From Treponema sp. (GTDB taxonomy: Bacteria; Spirochaetota; Spirochaetia; Treponematales; Treponemataceae): a stretch of DNA of 14,313 nucleotides. Below the pieces are notes generated by a model. It was not told where the DNA came from. It saw nothing but the letters and a program-made list of their open reading frames with translations, and made no database searches. A program made the translations under genes and the position numbers. The stretch spans positions 1 through 14,313 of the forward strand of contig JAEDGQ010000047.1 of NCBI GenBank assembly GCA_016297415.1, read 5' to 3'. Position 1 is the first letter of the stretch. Each line of letters starts with the position of its first letter. This document shows, in pieces, positions 13,013 to 14,313 of the stretch.

Positions 13013-13031
13013 TTTTCAGTTTTATAAAAAC

Positions 13032-14162
13032 TTATACATTGAACTTGAAGAACATACAGTCTCCATCCTGAACAACGTAATCTTTTCCTTCCTGCCGGTA
13101 TTTTCCGTGGGCCTTGATTTCAGCTTCAGAACCGTACTGTTTAAGGTCATCAATTGAATATACTTCAGCTTTAATGAATCCCTTTTCAAAATCTGTGTGG
13201 ATTACACCGGCAGCCTGAGGAGCTTTGTCGCCATTATGAATTGTCCAGGCACGGCATTCATCAGCGCCACCAGTAAAGAAAGTACGGAGTCCCATAAGGT
13301 TATATGCTGCTCTGGCAAGAACTGTAAGTCCAGATTCTTTAAGACCAACACTATCCATAAATTCCTTACGGTCTTCTGGTGTTTCAATATCAACCAGATC
13401 ACTTTCGAATTTACCACAAATTACGATTACATTTGATTTTTCTTCAACGGCAAGTTTCTTAACACGTTCAACATAATCATTTGTACCAGATGCAATTGTA
13501 TCTTCATCAATATTACATACAAAAAGCTGAGGCTTGATTGTAAGAAGGTGAAGGTCATAAATTCCTTCCATTTCTTCGTCTGTAAGTTCAGCCTGACGGG
13601 CACATTTACCTTCCTGAAGAAGAGGAAGAATTTTATCTACAGCACTACGATAGCCTGCAAATTTCTTTTCTTCTGCTTTTCCCATTGCACGAATCTGACG
13701 AACAACTTTATCTTCCCGTTTTGTAATTGTATCAATATCTGCCTGACAAAGTTCATAGTTGATTGTAAGAATATCACTTTCAGGATCAATTGGAGCCTCT
13801 GTTTTTGCATCATCACGTACATGCTGAATATCAGGATTATCAAAACAGCGGACAACGTGTGCAATTACTGATGTTTCGCGGATATTTGCAAGGAACTGGT
13901 TTCCCAGACCTTCACCATTTGAAGCACCTTTAATAAGTCCGGCAATATCAACAAAATCTACTGTTGCCGGAATCTTCTTTTTTGGCTGAAAAACACCAGC
14001 CATAAAATCAAGGCGTTCATCCGGCAGTTCTACTACGCCGTGATTTGGTTCAATTGTACAGAATGGATAGTTTGCAGCTTCTGCTGGAGCGCGTGTAAGC
14101 GCAGAAAAAATAGTTGATTTTCCTACATTTGGAAGACCAACAATACCACAAGTTAATTTCAT
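13032..14162 (-). CDS. ychF: Redox-responsive ATPase/GTPase YchF (Obg family)
   Basis: This 376-residue protein is a conserved P-loop NTPase of the TRAFAC/Obg group. YchF binds ribosomes, prefers ATP over GTP in studied members, and has been tied to stress and translation control. Motifs are G1 GLPNVGKST (9-17), the T/PFCTIEPN switch region (33-40), G3 DIAGL (72-76, hydrophobic residue in place of the catalytic Gln), and a G4-like NIDE (217-220) instead of NKxD, the change that relaxes guanine specificity. A coiled-coil insertion lies near 140-200 and a TGS domain at about 290-374, including HTDFEKGFIKAEV. Length and start match the family; an AGGA lies upstream of the ATG. It is transcribed alone from a clear promoter and ends at the repeat element. 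Confidence 0.97.
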   Translation of the reverse strand: MKLTCGIVGLPNVGKSTIFSALTRAPAEAANYPFCTIEPNHGVVELPDERLDFMAGVFQPKKKIPATVDFVDIAGLIKGASNGEGLGNQFLANIRETSVIAHVVRCFDNPDIQHVRDDAKTEAPIDPESDILTINYELCQADIDTITKREDKVVRQIRAMGKAEEKKFAGYRSAVDKILPLLQEGKCARQAELTDEEMEGIYDLHLLTIKPQLFVCNIDEDTIASGTNDYVERVKKLAVEEKSNVIVICGKFESDLVDIETPEDRKEFMDSVGLKESGLTVLARAAYNLMGLRTFFTGGADECRAWTIHNGDKAPQAAGVIHTDFEKGFIKAEVYSIDDLKQYGSEAEIKAHGKYRQEGKDYVVQDGDCMFFKFNV

Positions 14163-14190
14163 TTATTTGTCCTTTTATAAAAGTAAGATT

Positions 14191-14219
14191 ATTTTAGTGA
14201 ATTAAATGATTTTTTACAA
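14191..14219 (-). promoter_or_regulatory. ychF promoter
   Basis: On the minus strand TTGTAA (14219-14214) and TAAAAT (14196-14191) are 17 bp apart. The likely start lies about 20 bases before the ATG at 14162. Confidence 0.6.
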
Positions 14220-14297
14220 TGTAAGAAACCTGTCTGAGTAGGGCAAACGCATTATAAAATATTCCCTGCTAAAAATGGCTTCCAGTCGTTAAAACGT

Positions 14298-14313
14298 CTT
14301 GTCGAAACCGCAT
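14298..14313. repeat. Possible edge of a third terminator-like element
   Basis: CTTGTCGAAACCGCAT at the window end matches CTTGTCGAAACCACCA inside copy 1 (5420-5435) at 13 of 16 positions. Too short to be sure; the rest would lie outside the window. Confidence 0.25.

Overview
The window is a stretch of low-GC bacterial chromosome. Its AT-rich intergenic regions, two lipoprotein signal sequences with loose lipoboxes, the gene mix and the repeated intergenic elements suggest a host-associated spirochaete, most likely a gut or rumen Treponema. This placement is inference: no rRNA or other marker proves it.

Left part (1-2230): an XRE-type regulator that looks leaderless; a gene-poor stretch; a compact BrnT/BrnA toxin-antitoxin operon on the minus strand, with its own promoter, a double ATGTACAT operator and a terminator; then about 0.7 kb with hairpins, a possibly decayed small gene and a strong plus-strand terminator.

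Middle (2230-5600): a near-consensus promoter drives a long leader that encodes a 26-residue peptide ending in Met-Cys-Leu-Cys-Ile-Ser-Tyr-Gly-Cys-stop. It is followed by competing hairpins and then metY (O-acetylhomoserine sulfhydrylase). This looks like a cysteine-sensing attenuation leader on a sulfur-assimilation gene. Next is a sodium-coupled amino-acid symporter of the DAACS family, flanked by two GC-rich repeat copies and a terminator-like element with GGCTGTCC ends.

Right-centre (5580-10650): a minus-strand operon encodes a substrate-binding lipoprotein, a fused two-domain permease, an ATPase and a secreted transglutaminase-like protein, in that order with tight or overlapping junctions. 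Its 5' leader has riboswitch-like architecture: two hairpins, a candidate antiterminator, and a perfect 11-bp terminator with a U-tract. One hairpin loop is exactly complementary, over 9 nt, to the Shine-Dalgarno sequence of the first gene. I could not assign this leader to a known class.

Right part (10830-14313): an orphan beta-class DNA methyltransferase, apparently leaderless, converges without a gap on an endonuclease/exonuclease/phosphatase-family lipoprotein. A second, inverted copy of the GGCTGTCC element terminates ychF, the last gene. No rRNA, tRNA, CRISPR array or intact insertion sequence was seen.
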